A stretch of 64,000 nt of DNA, from positions 688,714 to 752,713 of the forward strand of contig NZ_KB907498.1 of NCBI RefSeq assembly GCF_000382065.1, read 5' to 3'. Position 1 is the stretch's first letter; every line of letters begins with the position of its first letter. The DNA is from Stenotrophomonas hibiscicola ATCC 19867. GTDB taxonomy: Bacteria; Pseudomonadota; Gammaproteobacteria; Xanthomonadales; Xanthomonadaceae. Shown here piece after piece: positions 27,296 to 36,957 of the stretch. Below the pieces are notes generated by a model. The model made no database searches, was not told where the DNA came from, and saw nothing but the letters and a program-made list of their open reading frames with translations. Position numbers and translations under genes: made by a program.

Positions 27296-28198
27296 ATGCT
27301 GAAGATCGATTCGCTGTCCAAGACGTACGCCAACGGCGTGCATGCCCTCAACAACGTCAACCTGGACATCCCGCGGGGCATGTTCGGCCTACTCGGCCCC
27401 AACGGCGCCGGCAAGTCCTCGCTGATGCGCACGTTGTCCACCCTGCAGGAAGCCGACAGCGGCACGGCGACGCTCAGCATTCCAGGCGAGGCGCCGATCG
27501 ACGTGCTGCGCGACAAGGATGCGGTGCGCCGCCGGCTGGGTTACCTGCCGCAGGATTTCGGCGTGTACCCGAAAGTCAGCGCGCTGGACCTGCTGGAGCA
27601 TTTCGCGGTGCTCAAGGGCCTGACGCAGCGCGCGCAGCGCCGCGAGGTGGTCGATGGGCTGCTGCAGCAGGTGAACCTGTGGGACGCGCGCAAGCGCAAG
27701 CTGGGCACCTACTCCGGCGGCATGCGCCAGCGCTTCGGCATTGCCCAGGCGCTGCTGGGTGACCCGCGGTTGGTGATCGTCGATGAACCCACCGCCGGCC
27801 TCGACCCGGAAGAGCGCAACCGCTTCCTCAACCTGTTGGCGGCGATCGGCGAGAACGTGGCGGTGATCCTCTCCACCCACATCGTCGAGGACGTGACCGA
27901 TCTGTGCCCGACGATGGCGATCATGAACAAGGGCCAGGTGCTGCTGACCGGGCGCCCGGCCGATGCCATCGACGCCCTGCAGCAGCAGGTCTGGCGCAAG
28001 CAGGTTGATCCTTCGGAACTGGCCGACCACGAGGCACGCTACGTGGTGCTGTCCACCCGCCTGGTCGGTGGCCGCCCGGTGATCCACGTGCACAGCGCCA
28101 ACGACCCTGGCGACGGCTTCGCGGCCGTGGCTCCCGACCTCGAGGACGTGTACTTCCAGCGCCTGCGCCTTCAGGCCCGTAGCCGCGTCGCAGCCTGA
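27296..28198 (+). CDS. ABC transporter ATP-binding protein
   Basis: A 300-residue ATPase: Walker [11 protein letters not shown]-loop LGYLPQDFG, signature YSGGMRQR, Walker [12 protein letters not shown] and the switch His in STHIVED. The C-terminal 75 residues extend beyond the core and are typical of exporters paired with ABC-2 permeases. It stands 12 bp before the permease-peptidase fusion and surely forms a transporter with it. Direction is probably export or membrane-protein processing; cargo is unknown. Confidence 0.92.
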   Translation: MLKIDSLSKTYANGVHALNNVNLDIPRGMFGLLGPNGAGKSSLMRTLSTLQEADSGTATLSIPGEAPIDVLRDKDAVRRRLGYLPQDFGVYPKVSALDLLEHFAVLKGLTQRAQRREVVDGLLQQVNLWDARKRKLGTYSGGMRQRFGIAQALLGDPRLVIVDEPTAGLDPEERNRFLNLLAAIGENVAVILSTHIVEDVTDLCPTMAIMNKGQVLLTGRPADAIDALQQQVWRKQVDPSELADHEARYVVLSTRLVGGRPVIHVHSANDPGDGFAAVAPDLEDVYFQRLRLQARSRVAA

Positions 28199-28210
28199 GC
28201 GGAGCACGCC

Positions 28211-31200
28211 ATGATCCTCAACTTCTTCCGCTTCGAGCTGCGCGAGCAGCTGCGCTCCCCGCTGCTGTGGCTGCTGGCCGGGCTGTTCGCCCTGCTTGCC
28301 TTCGCCGCCGCGTCCAGCGACGCGGTGCAGATCGGCGGTGGCGCCGGCAACGTGCACAGCAACGCGCCCACCGTGATCGCACAGATGCTGGGCATCTTCA
28401 CCCTTCTCGGCATGCTGGTCACCGCGCTGTTCGTCAGCAACGCGCTGTTGCGTGACTTCGAACTCGGTACCGCTGAACTGATCTTCGCCAGCCCGGTGAA
28501 ACGCCGCGACTATCTGGCCGGGCGCATCGCCGCCGCCCTGACGGCAGGCCTGCTGGTCTACGTGCTGATCGCGTTCGGCCTATGGCTGGCACCATTCATG
28601 CCGTGGGTCGATCCCGAACGCATGGGCCCGATCAGCTGGCAGGGCTATGCGTGGACGTTCGCAGTCATCGTCATTCCCAACCTGTTGTTCACCACCGCGC
28701 TGCTGTCGCTGCTGGCAGCGCTGACCCGCTCGATCCTGTGGGTCTACATCGGCCTGGTGGCCTACCTGGTGCTGTATGGCGCCAGCGCGGCCCTGCTGCG
28801 CGACATCGACAATACGTGGATCGCGGTGCTGAGCGAACCGCTGGGCATGCGCGCACTCGGCCGTACCATCCGCTACTGGTCCACCGCCGAACGCAACAGC
28901 GGGGTCCCCGAGCTGGCCGGCTACCTGCTGGCCAATCGCGCCCTGTGGTTGGGCGTGGCTGCCGCGCTGTTCGCCGCCACCTTCGCGCTGTTCCGCACCG
29001 AACGCAGCGGCAGTGGCCGTCGGCGCTGGGGCCGCAGGCACGCGCAAACGGTTGCCGAAGCCGCCATGGCCCGCCCCACCCGCGCAACACTGCCGCGCGT
29101 GGTACCGGCGTTCACTGCCACCACCGCGTGGCAGCAGTTCCTGCGCCAGGTCCGCTTCGATACACGCGGCGTCCTGCGCAGCGTGCCGTTCATCGTGCTG
29201 CTGGTACTGGGCCTGGCCAACTTCCTGCCCAGCGCGCTGTTCCGGCAGACCCTGTACGGCACCTCGATCTGGCCGGTCACGTCGCAGATGATCATGGGGC
29301 TGCAGGGCGCCTTCAGCTGGCTGCTGGTGATCATCGTGTTGTTCTTCGCCGGTGAGCTGGTCTGGAAGGAACGCAGCGCGCGCATCAATGAAGTGACCGA
29401 TGCCATGCCGGTGCCGAACTGGGTGCCGCTGCTGGCCAAGTTCACCGCACTTCTGGCCGTGATCGTCTGTTTCCAGGCCGCCGGCGCGCTGGCGGCGATG
29501 GGCGTGCAGCTGGCCAAGGGCTACACGCATCTGGAGCCGCTGCTGTACCTGCGCAGCCTGGCGCTGGATTCGGTGGTCTACATCCTCATGGGGGGCCTGG
29601 CGCTGGTGCTGCAGGTGCTCACCAACAACAAGTTCGTCGGTTACGCATTGCTGATCGTGGTGATGATCGGTCAGGGTGTGCTGGGCATGCTCGACTACAC
29701 GCAGAACCTGTACAACTTCGGCAGCTGGCCCAACGCACCCTATTCGGACATGAACGGCTACGGCCACTTCCTGACCGGGCAGCTGGCATTCCAGGGCTAC
29801 TGGGCCCTGTTCCTGCTGACCTTGATGTGCCTGGCGTCGGCCTTCTGGGTACGGGGTGTCAGCCAGGGCCTGCGCCAGCGCCTGGCCCTGGCCGGCCGCC
29901 GCTTGCGTGGTCCGACCGGCGCCTTCGCCGCGGTGGCCGCGCTGGCGTTCGTCGGCGTGGGGAGCTGGCTGTACTGGAGCACCAACATCCGCAACGAGTT
30001 CCTTTCTCCGGACCAGCAGCTGGATCTGCAGGCCCGCTACGAGCGCGAGCTGTCGAAGTACCGCAACCTGCCGCAGCCCCGCATCGTGGCGGTGGACAAC
30101 CGCGTGGACCTGTCCCCCGAATCGCAGTCGATGGTGATCGATGCGAACTGGACGATCCGCAATCTCCACGCGCAGCCGATCCCGGAACTGCATGTCTCGA
30201 TGGGCGATGACAAACAGCTGGTAGCCGCCGATCTTGGCGGACAGACGATGGCCTTCCATGCCAAGGACCTGGGGTATCGCATCTATCGGCTGGACAAGCC
30301 TCTGCAACCGGGCGAAAGCCGCCGTGTCCATTTCCGGGTGGTGCAGAAGCCCAATGGCATCACCGCCGGCCAGGCGCCGAGCAACATCGTGGACAACGGC
30401 ACGTTCTTCAACAGCCGCGTGTTGCCGTCGTTCGGCTACAACGAGGGCGCGGAGATCACCGACCGCAACGAGCGGCGCAAGCGCGACCTGGGTGAGCCGC
30501 GGCGCATGCCCAAGCTGGAAGACGAAGCCGCGCGTGCCAACACGTACATAGCCAACGATGCCGACTGGCTCGACTTCCGCACCACGATCTGCACGGCACC
30601 AGACCAGGTGGCGCTGGCCCCGGGCTATCTGCAGCATGAGAGCACGGTCAATGGCCGGCGCTGCTTCAGCTATGCCATGGATCGACCGATGCTGAACTTT
30701 TACGCCTATCTGTCGGCGCGCTGGGAGGTGCGCAAGGCAAAGTACAAGGACATACCGATCGAGGTCTACTTCGACCCGGCGCACGGCTACAACGTGGAGC
30801 GGATGATCGAAGCGGTGCACAAATCGCTGGCCTACTACGAGGCGAACTTCACCCCGTACCAGCATCGCCAGGTGCGCATCATCGAGTTCCCGGGTTATGC
30901 CCGCTTCGCGCAGTCGTTCGCCAACACCATCCCCTACTCCGAAGCCATCGGTTTCATCGCTGACCTGCGTGACCCGGACAAGGTGGACTACGTGTTCTAC
31001 GTGACCGCGCACGAAATCGCACACCAGTGGTGGGCGCACCAGGTGATCGGTGCCAACGTGCAGGGCGCCACGGTGCTGTCCGAATCGTTGTCGCAGTATT
31101 CGGCACTGATGGTGATGGAGCAGGAGTACGGCCGCCAGCACATGCGCCAGTTCCTCAAGCGCGAACTGGACGGTTACCTGTCCGGCCGCGGCGGCGAGGC

Positions 31201-31795
31201 CATCGAGGAACAGCCGCTGGAGCGCGTGGAAAACCAGCAGTACATCCACTACCAGAAGGGTTCGCTGGTGTTCTACCGGCTGCGTGAAGAGATCGGCGAA
31301 GTGGCCCTGAACCGCGCGTTGAAGCGCTTCCTGCAGGACAAGGGCTACCAGCAGCCGCCGTACACCACCTCACGCGAACTGCTGAGCTACATCCGTGCCG
31401 AGACCCCGGCCGACCGCCAGCAGCTGGTCACTGACCTGTTCGAGAAGATCAGCTTCTACGACAACCGCGTGATGGCCGCCAGCGCCCGCAAGCGCGATGA
31501 CGGTCGCTACGACGTGACCCTGGACCTGCATGCCAGCAAGCAGTATGCCGATGGCAAGGGCAAGGAGACCGCCGGCAAGATGGATGACTGGGTGGAGATC
31601 GGCGTGTTCGCCAATGGGCCGTCGGGCAAGGAGCGCGACCAGAAGGTGCTGTACCTGCAGCGCCACCACATCACCAGCGCCGCGCCGAATATCACGGTGA
31701 CGGTGGATGAAAAGCCCGACGAAGCAGGCTTCGATCCCTACAACAAGCTGGTCGACCGGGTGAGCGATGACAATCGGCGCAAGGTAACGATGTGA
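28211..31795 (+). CDS. ABC-2 permease fused to M1-family metallopeptidase
   Basis: A 1194-residue protein. Residues 1-560 hold about twelve membrane helices in two ABC-2-type blocks separated by a soluble linker. A further helix near 575-595 leads into a periplasmic region with an M1 aminopeptidase-like domain (about 600-1140). The zinc motif is HEIAHQWW (His934, Glu935, His938) with the third ligand Glu958 in SESLSQYSALMVM; the spacing is one residue longer than in classical M1 enzymes. The fusion implies that transport and peptide trimming occur in one machine. Cotranscribed with the ATPase. The peptide substrate is unknown. Confidence 0.88.
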   Translation: MILNFFRFELREQLRSPLLWLLAGLFALLAFAAASSDAVQIGGGAGNVHSNAPTVIAQMLGIFTLLGMLVTALFVSNALLRDFELGTAELIFASPVKRRDYLAGRIAAALTAGLLVYVLIAFGLWLAPFMPWVDPERMGPISWQGYAWTFAVIVIPNLLFTTALLSLLAALTRSILWVYIGLVAYLVLYGASAALLRDIDNTWIAVLSEPLGMRALGRTIRYWSTAERNSGVPELAGYLLANRALWLGVAAALFAATFALFRTERSGSGRRRWGRRHAQTVAEAAMARPTRATLPRVVPAFTATTAWQQFLRQVRFDTRGVLRSVPFIVLLVLGLANFLPSALFRQTLYGTSIWPVTSQMIMGLQGAFSWLLVIIVLFFAGELVWKERSARINEVTDAMPVPNWVPLLAKFTALLAVIVCFQAAGALAAMGVQLAKGYTHLEPLLYLRSLALDSVVYILMGGLALVLQVLTNNKFVGYALLIVVMIGQGVLGMLDYTQNLYNFGSWPNAPYSDMNGYGHFLTGQLAFQGYWALFLLTLMCLASAFWVRGVSQGLRQRLALAGRRLRGPTGAFAAVAALAFVGVGSWLYWSTNIRNEFLSPDQQLDLQARYERELSKYRNLPQPRIVAVDNRVDLSPESQSMVIDANWTIRNLHAQPIPELHVSMGDDKQLVAADLGGQTMAFHAKDLGYRIYRLDKPLQPGESRRVHFRVVQKPNGITAGQAPSNIVDNGTFFNSRVLPSFGYNEGAEITDRNERRKRDLGEPRRMPKLEDEAARANTYIANDADWLDFRTTICTAPDQVALAPGYLQHESTVNGRRCFSYAMDRPMLNFYAYLSARWEVRKAKYKDIPIEVYFDPAHGYNVERMIEAVHKSLAYYEANFTPYQHRQVRIIEFPGYARFAQSFANTIPYSEAIGFIADLRDPDKVDYVFYVTAHEIAHQWWAHQVIGANVQGATVLSESLSQYSALMVMEQEYGRQHMRQFLKRELDGYLSGRGGEAIEEQPLERVENQQYIHYQKGSLVFYRLREEIGEVALNRALKRFLQDKGYQQPPYTTSRELLSYIRAETPADRQQLVTDLFEKISFYDNRVMAASARKRDDGRYDVTLDLHASKQYADGKGKETAGKMDDWVEIGVFANGPSGKERDQKVLYLQRHHITSAAPNITVTVDEKPDEAGFDPYNKLVDRVSDDNRRKVTM

Positions 31796-31962
31796 GGTAT
31801 GCGGTGGTGCCAGTCAAATGGCTGGCATCACTACTGCAGACAAAAGCGACATGCCGCGACCAATTGCGTCATTTGAAGACCTGGTTGACCAGAGATGCGG
31901 GAGCACCAACAGGATCCATTTGAAGGCAAGCGATACTCTCCGCGAACCTTCGAGAAGCCGCG

Positions 31963-32343
31963 ATGACATCCAGCCATATCTACTTCGATGCACACAGGAT
32001 TTCCGCATCACTGAACTGGGCAGCCAAGGTACTGGCTGACTGTGGTCTTGAGCTCGAATTGGAGCTGGGTGAGAACAGCGTTCTCATTACGGGCGATGAA
32101 GACGTTCGTCTGGGGCTCTCTCTCAACGACGCGCCCCATGTCCTCCAGGAAGCCATCGAGCTAGCGCATGGCACCGAACACGTACATGCCATGAGCCAGT
32201 GCATGGCCAGATTCGAGATCTCAATCACCGACCTGGAGGCGGTGCTGGATGAGATGAACACGCTGATCGAGGTCCAGCAGACATTGCTCACCGCCGTGGA
32301 CGGTGTCCTGTGGAACGAGTGGAACGAAGCACTCAGCCGGTGA
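31963..32343 (+). CDS. Hypothetical protein in lower-G+C patch
   Basis: A 126-residue protein of unknown family, rich in acidic residues (LELELELGENSVLITGDEDV) and probably all helical in its second half. No signal peptide or membrane segment. The codon use and base composition are visibly less G+C-rich than those of its neighbours, which suggests recent acquisition. The spacer before it (31796-31962) shares that composition and holds no convincing gene. It ends 11 bp inside the facing gene's end. Confidence 0.55.
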   Translation: MTSSHIYFDAHRISASLNWAAKVLADCGLELELELGENSVLITGDEDVRLGLSLNDAPHVLQEAIELAHGTEHVHAMSQCMARFEISITDLEAVLDEMNTLIEVQQTLLTAVDGVLWNEWNEALSR

Positions 32344-32641
32344 TTTCCGGCTGAGGCCCGGCCTTCGGCCCCAGCAACGCCAGCAGCACGAAGACCACGA
32401 CCGAGGCGACGGTGCCGAGCACCGCCGGTAACCCGAACGCCCACGCCGAACGGCCCTGCTGGCGTGCCCACTGGGCCAGATGCCAGGCCGCGCCCAGGTT
32501 GATCAGCCAGGCAACCACGAACACCGGCCACAGCACCATGCCCACCGCGCGCAGCAGGGGCATGGACACCAGCGCGGCAACGATCGCCGCGATCAGGAAG
32601 ATCAGCGCAGAGCGGGAATGACGCGATGCAGATGCGTTCAT
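32333..32641 (-). CDS. Small membrane protein of unknown function
   Basis: A 102-residue protein with three hydrophobic segments (about residues 11-30, 33-52 and 70-90) and no recognised domain. Its ATG overlaps the stop of the acetyltransferase gene (ATGA), so the two are translationally coupled. Its 3' end overlaps the facing hypothetical gene by 11 bp. Confidence 0.65.
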   Translation of the reverse strand: MNASASRHSRSALIFLIAAIVAALVSMPLLRAVGMVLWPVFVVAWLINLGAAWHLAQWARQQGRSAWAFGLPAVLGTVASVVVFVLLALLGPKAGPQPEITG

Positions 32642-33102
32642 GCGGCCAACCTGCGCACCATCACCAGCACGCGATAGCTGCAGTTGTCGGCTTCCTGCAG
32701 CGGCTTCCAGCCCAGCCGAGCGTACAGGCCGCCATCCAGCGCTTCGGTCTGTAGATACAACGCGGAAACGCCCATCCGAACCGCCTGCGCCGCTGCCTGC
32801 TCGACCAGCCCACTGGCCAGCCCGCGGCCCCGATGGCTGTCGGCCACGAACACGCTGCCCAGCCAGTGTTCATACTGCGGGAATGCCTGCATCTCCCTGC
32901 GCTTGAGCTGCACGGCACCAACCAACTGGTCTCCATCGAAGGCGGCGATCAGGTGCGGGAAACCTCCGGCGTCCTGCGGCGGATTGAGCCGCTGCAGTTC
33001 CTGTTCCAGCGACAGGCCCGCGTCCTGGCCCCATTGTGCGTGGTACCACTCGGCCAGTTGCTGCCGTTCCGGTGCGCCAGCGGGTAATACCCTGAATTCC
33101 AT
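32638..33102 (-). CDS. GNAT-family N-acetyltransferase
   Basis: A 154-residue GNAT fold: strand 4 WLGSVFVADSHRGRGLASGL carries the acetyl-CoA pyrophosphate loop (R/Q-x-x-G-x-G/A pattern), followed by helix LVEQAAAQAVRMG and ALYLQTEALDGGLYARLGW. The acceptor substrate cannot be told. First gene of a two-gene unit with the downstream membrane protein. Confidence 0.85.
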   Translation of the reverse strand: MEFRVLPAGAPERQQLAEWYHAQWGQDAGLSLEQELQRLNPPQDAGGFPHLIAAFDGDQLVGAVQLKRREMQAFPQYEHWLGSVFVADSHRGRGLASGLVEQAAAQAVRMGVSALYLQTEALDGGLYARLGWKPLQEADNCSYRVLVMVRRLAA

Positions 33103-33166
33103 GGCAATGCCTTGATCCCGATATTGCCCAAGAGGATCACGGACGGCGCTCGAAGGGAAGCCTTCT

Positions 33167-33235
33167 GTAGAGTCGCGCCGTGCTCGACTGATCCGGCATT
33201 GCGCGAACGGCAGCCGAGCATGGGCTCGGCTCTAC
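33167..33235. repeat. SMAG palindromic repeat pair
   Basis: A degenerate GTAGAGTCGCGCCGTGCTCGAC copy and a good inverted copy ending CTCGGCTCTAC, separated by about 25 bp, between the SseB-like and acetyltransferase genes. Confidence 0.75.
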
Positions 33236-33242
33236 ATGACAA

Positions 33243-33629
33243 TCAACCCTGGGCGAAGTCCTTCAGGATCTCGCCGACGCCGCTGGGCGAGATCTCGAAA
33301 CCCAGCTGGGTGCCCGGGTTGATCACCACGCCGTAGTCACCCGGCACGCGGCGCAGCACGTCCAGCATCAGCCAGCGGATCTGGTGTTCGGCCTGCTGGC
33401 TGTAGATGCCCACCCGCGACGGATCGGTGAACACGGCCACGTGCAGGATGCCCTGCTTGTCGAACAGCAGCGGGTCGAAGCCGCTGCCGTCGGGCGTGAC
33501 CAGGCTGCCGGTCAGCAGCACTACCTCGGAAGCGACGAAGGCCTCCATGAAGGCGCGGATCGGCACCGCCCCGTCCATCGCCGCCTTCAACAGGGTTTCG
33601 ATCGGGGTCTGCGGGGCGAGGTCGGTCAT
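33243..33629 (-). CDS. SseB-like protein
   Basis: A 128-residue protein with the SseB N-terminal-type fold: ETLLKAAMDGAVPIRAFMEA, VTPDGSGFDPLLFDKQGILH, VAVFTDPSR and the C-terminal VVINPGTQLGFEISPSGVGE. SseB-domain proteins are small cytoplasmic proteins, some linked to enhanced serine sensitivity, but function is unclear. It stands alone between two SMAG clusters. Confidence 0.75.
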   Translation of the reverse strand: MTDLAPQTPIETLLKAAMDGAVPIRAFMEAFVASEVVLLTGSLVTPDGSGFDPLLFDKQGILHVAVFTDPSRVGIYSQQAEHQIRWLMLDVLRRVPGDYGVVINPGTQLGFEISPSGVGEILKDFAQG

Positions 33630-33661
33630 GGCGGTACGGCGGGGCGTGAGGGGGGCCTATT

Positions 33662-33749
33662 GTAGGGTCGAGCCTGCTCGACTGCTCGAAGAGCGTGCCA
33701 ACCGAGGTTGGCACCCACCAGAGCGGTAGCGCCGGGCCATGCCCGGCGG
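33662..33749. repeat. Cluster of short GTAG palindromes
   Basis: Three hairpins in a row: GTAGGGTCGAGCCTGCTCGAC, GTGCCAACCgaggttGGCAC and GTAGCGCCGGGCCATGCCCG. The first and third are SMAG variants with different stem sequences. They fill the gap after the amylase gene. Confidence 0.7.
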
Positions 33750-33754
33750 CGCCC

Positions 33755-35470
33755 TCACCGTCCCAGACGCTGGTCCCGAGCCTTCTGGTCGGTCATCGCC
33801 TTGTCCAGCTCGGCCTGCAGCGCTGGCTGCTGCACGGCGGCATCCAGCACATACACCTTCACGCCGTGTGCGGGCACTTCGGCCTTCAGGGAGGCATCCA
33901 CCTGCAACGAACCGCCGTCCAGCGCATCACGCCAGCGGCCCGCCTGCACGTAACGCGCCACAGTGAAGCTCTTTGCCCTGTCGCCCTTGTTCAGCAGCAC
34001 CAGCGCGGTCTGCGCCACCTCGCCCTGCTGCAGCACGCGGAAGAACACCGCCTCATCGCCCTGCAGGCGTTCGTTCACCTGCAGGCCGCGCTGCAGGGCC
34101 GGGGTGGCCTCGCGCAGCTTGGCAATGCGCTGCAGCGGCGCGAAGATCGGGCTCTGCGGTGCAGCGTCCACGCGCGGCTGGCCGAAGTAGGCACGGTTGC
34201 CTGCATGCTCGGCGCGGCCGCGCATGAAGCCGGTTTCCGAGCCGTAGTAGACCACCGGAATACCGCGCGCGGTGAACAGCCAGTTGTGCGCATCGATGAA
34301 GCCGGTGTCGCTGGCCTGAAGGCGCGGCATGTCGTGGTTGTCGTAGAAGCTCATCAGCTCGTACGGATTGGCATACGGGCCACCGCTCAGGTGCAGTGGC
34401 TCAGCCAGGGTCTCGAAGCCCTTGTTGGCGGTGCCGAAGGTCTGCTCCAGTGCGCCGCGCAACGGGAAATCGAGCACGCTCACGTTGGCATTGGATGGCC
34501 AGGTGTGCTCGGCAATGGTCGCCGCGTTGTAGTCGAAGGCTTCGCCAAACATGAACATGCCCGGGTGCTCGGCACGGATGCGCTTGACGAAGGCATGCCA
34601 CCACGGGTGCGGCAGCCAGCCGATGGTGTCGATGCGCAATGCGTCCACGCCCTGCGCGGTCCATTGCAGGTAGGCACCGACCAGGTAGTCCATCACCGCC
34701 GGATTGTCCTGGTTGAAGTCGGACAGCTCAGCCAGGTTGCCATCGAAGATCGAGCCATCCTTGCTGTCGACCGGTCCAATGTTGTTGTAGAACGCGTGCA
34801 GCGGGTTGTGCTTCGGATCCAGTTTCTGCGGCGGCAGGTTCTGGTGGTCGGCGATCAGTTTTCCGTCCTTGTCGAAGATCTGGCCGAACTGCGGCTGTCG
34901 CGTCGGCATGGTCCAGGCCGGCGAGCCGTGGTTGCCCACGATATCCAGCACCACCTTCAAGCCAGCACCGTGCAGGCCCTTGGTCAGCCCGGCGAAATCC
35001 AGGTTCTTGCTGGGCAGGTGCTCATCGAGCTTGTAGAAGTTGATGCCCCAGTACCCGTGGTAGCCGGTCTTGCCGCGGTCGGTCAGCGTGCTGGTGCAGC
35101 TGATCGGCTTGCTGCCGGTGAACGCCTCGTCCGGGTTGTCGACGATGGGCGTGATCCATACCGCGCCGAAACCGAGGTTGCGGATGTACTGCGCGTTGTC
35201 GAGCACACCGCGGAAATCACCACCGAGGTAGCCGATGTTGCCGTCCACCTTGTCCGGGCACGGCACCGGGATATCGAAGGTGCGGTGCGCGCCACCCTGG
35301 TCACGATGGTCATTGGCCGGGTCACCGTTGACGAAGCGGTCGGTGACCACGAAGTACACCGCATCGCTGGCGAACGGCTCGGTGGTGCCGACGTAGTCCG
35401 GGCGCGGCGTGGCCACGGCCTGGCCGGCGAACAGGGCAAGGGAAACAGCAACAGCCAGGACACCACGCAT
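33755..35470 (-). CDS. GH13 alpha-amylase family enzyme, exported
   Basis: A 571-residue GH13 enzyme with a signal peptide (MRGVLAVAVSLALFAGQAVA). The catalytic triad is visible: nucleophile Asp281 (ALRIDTIGW), acid Glu310 (FMFGEAFDY) and Asp380 (FYDNHDMPR). The region after the signal (VYFVVTDRFVNGDPANDHRD) and the long calcium-loop region resemble cyclomaltodextrinase or CGTase-like periplasmic amylases. It should cut starch or maltodextrins outside the inner membrane. Its ATG overlaps the transporter stop by one base (TGATG); last gene of the minus-strand operon. Confidence 0.9.
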   Translation of the reverse strand: MRGVLAVAVSLALFAGQAVATPRPDYVGTTEPFASDAVYFVVTDRFVNGDPANDHRDQGGAHRTFDIPVPCPDKVDGNIGYLGGDFRGVLDNAQYIRNLGFGAVWITPIVDNPDEAFTGSKPISCTSTLTDRGKTGYHGYWGINFYKLDEHLPSKNLDFAGLTKGLHGAGLKVVLDIVGNHGSPAWTMPTRQPQFGQIFDKDGKLIADHQNLPPQKLDPKHNPLHAFYNNIGPVDSKDGSIFDGNLAELSDFNQDNPAVMDYLVGAYLQWTAQGVDALRIDTIGWLPHPWWHAFVKRIRAEHPGMFMFGEAFDYNAATIAEHTWPSNANVSVLDFPLRGALEQTFGTANKGFETLAEPLHLSGGPYANPYELMSFYDNHDMPRLQASDTGFIDAHNWLFTARGIPVVYYGSETGFMRGRAEHAGNRAYFGQPRVDAAPQSPIFAPLQRIAKLREATPALQRGLQVNERLQGDEAVFFRVLQQGEVAQTALVLLNKGDRAKSFTVARYVQAGRWRDALDGGSLQVDASLKAEVPAHGVKVYVLDAAVQQPALQAELDKAMTDQKARDQRLGR

Positions 35471-36957
35471 CACACCACCTCCGGACGGGACGGAACCCGC
35501 AGCACGCACAGGCCGGCCAGGAACAGGCTGCAGCCGCCCAGCACCAGCACATGCATCGGCTGGCCACCCAGCCATGCGCGCAGGGCAAAGCCGAGCGCAC
35601 TGGCCGCCACCAGCTGCGGGATCACGATGAAGAAATTGAAGATGCCCATGTACACGCCCATCTTCGACGCCGGCACGCTGTCGGACAGCAGTGCATACGG
35701 CAACGACAGGATCGAGGCCCAGGCAAAGCCCACACCCACCATCGACAGCAGCAGCCAGTGCGGGTCGCGGATGAACATCAGCGAGACCAAGCCGGCGCCG
35801 CCCAGCCACAGGTTGACCAGGTGGCTCCAGCGCAGGCCGATCGCACGCACCATCGGCGGAATCAGCACCGCCGCCAGCGCAGCGAAGCCGTTGTAGGCGC
35901 CAAACAGCACGCCCACCCAGTTGGCACCTTCGTTGTAGGCGGCCGACTGTGGATCGGTCGAACCGAAGTGGGTACCGGCCACCGCAGCGGTGGTGTAGAT
36001 CCACATGGCGAACAGCGCGAACCACGAGAAGAACTGCACCCACGCCAGGCGGCGCATGGTGACCGGCATCGCGCGCAGGTCGCCGACGATGGCGGCCAGC
36101 ATATGCGTGGCCGGCAGCGCGCGCGCGGCCGCCAGCAGCAGGCCGTAGCCGGCGCACAGGCCGGCCAGCACGTACAGCATCCGGTCGCCTTGCCGCCAGG
36201 CGATCAGCAGCGCCAACAGCACACCCAGCCCAAGCCACAGGGTGACCCGCGTCCATGAAGCCGGGCCGTTGATCGCGGCCGCCGCGTGATGTTCCGGTGG
36301 CTCGGCATCATCGAACCCGGCCAGCTCCGCCGGTGAATATTCGCGGGTGCTGACCACCGTCCAGGTGATCGCCGCCAGCAGCACCACCGCGCCGAAGTAG
36401 AACGCATAGCGCACAGTGTCGGGCACTTCCCCGGCGGACGCGGTGTTGGCAACGCCGAAGTGGGCCAGGATGAACGGCAGAAAGCTGGCGACGATGGCAC
36501 CCACGCCGATGAAGAAGCTCTGCATGGCATAGCCGGCCGGACGCTGGCGTGGCGCCAGCTGGTCACCGACGAAGGCACGGAACGGCTCCATCGATACGTT
36601 GATCGAGGCATCCAGTACCCACAGCGTGCCGGCCGCGATCCACAGCGTCGGCGAGTTCGGCATCACCAGCAGCGCCAGCGTGGTCAACACCGCACCGATC
36701 ATGAAGTACGGACGACGGCGCCCCCAGCGCGTCCAGGTGCGGTCGGACAGGTAGCCGATTACCGGCTGCACCAGCAGGCCGGTCAGCGGCGCGGCAATCC
36801 ACAGCCCTGGCACCGCGTCGATATCCGCGCCCAGCGTCTCGAAGATGCGGCTGGCATTGGCGTTCTGCAGAGCGAATCCGAACTGGATGCCGAGGAAGCC
36901 GAAACACATGTTCCAGATCTGCCAGAACGACAGTTGTGGCTTGGCGGGACGATTCAT
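35470..36957 (-). CDS. MFS sugar transporter (SLC45/GPH-like), probable maltose/maltodextrin importer
   Basis: A 495-residue twelve-helix carrier. The N-terminus LSFWQIWNMCFGFLGIQFGF and the loop SDRTWTRWGRRRPYF match the sucrose/maltose carriers of the SLC45/GPH type, known in Xanthomonas and Caulobacter maltose loci. A central cytoplasmic loop separates the two six-helix halves. It lies between a glycosidase gene (4-nt ATGA overlap) and the amylase gene (1-nt overlap), so all three are coupled. Confidence 0.88.
   Translation of the reverse strand: MNRPAKPQLSFWQIWNMCFGFLGIQFGFALQNANASRIFETLGADIDAVPGLWIAAPLTGLLVQPVIGYLSDRTWTRWGRRRPYFMIGAVLTTLALLVMPNSPTLWIAAGTLWVLDASINVSMEPFRAFVGDQLAPRQRPAGYAMQSFFIGVGAIVASFLPFILAHFGVANTASAGEVPDTVRYAFYFGAVVLLAAITWTVVSTREYSPAELAGFDDAEPPEHHAAAAINGPASWTRVTLWLGLGVLLALLIAWRQGDRMLYVLAGLCAGYGLLLAAARALPATHMLAAIVGDLRAMPVTMRRLAWVQFFSWFALFAMWIYTTAAVAGTHFGSTDPQSAAYNEGANWVGVLFGAYNGFAALAAVLIPPMVRAIGLRWSHLVNLWLGGAGLVSLMFIRDPHWLLLSMVGVGFAWASILSLPYALLSDSVPASKMGVYMGIFNFFIVIPQLVAASALGFALRAWLGGQPMHVLVLGGCSLFLAGLCVLRVPSRPEVV

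Noticed and set aside
28580-31249. 889-codon open frame on the minus strand inside the ABC-peptidase gene
   Set aside because: It is antisense to a gene with clear motifs, its translation is rich in Arg/His/Gln and has no domain; such frames are expected from high-G+C codon bias.
31818-32039. 73-codon plus-strand frame before the orphan gene
   Set aside because: It overlaps the better-supported 31963-32343 gene in another frame, has no ribosome site, and shows no domain.
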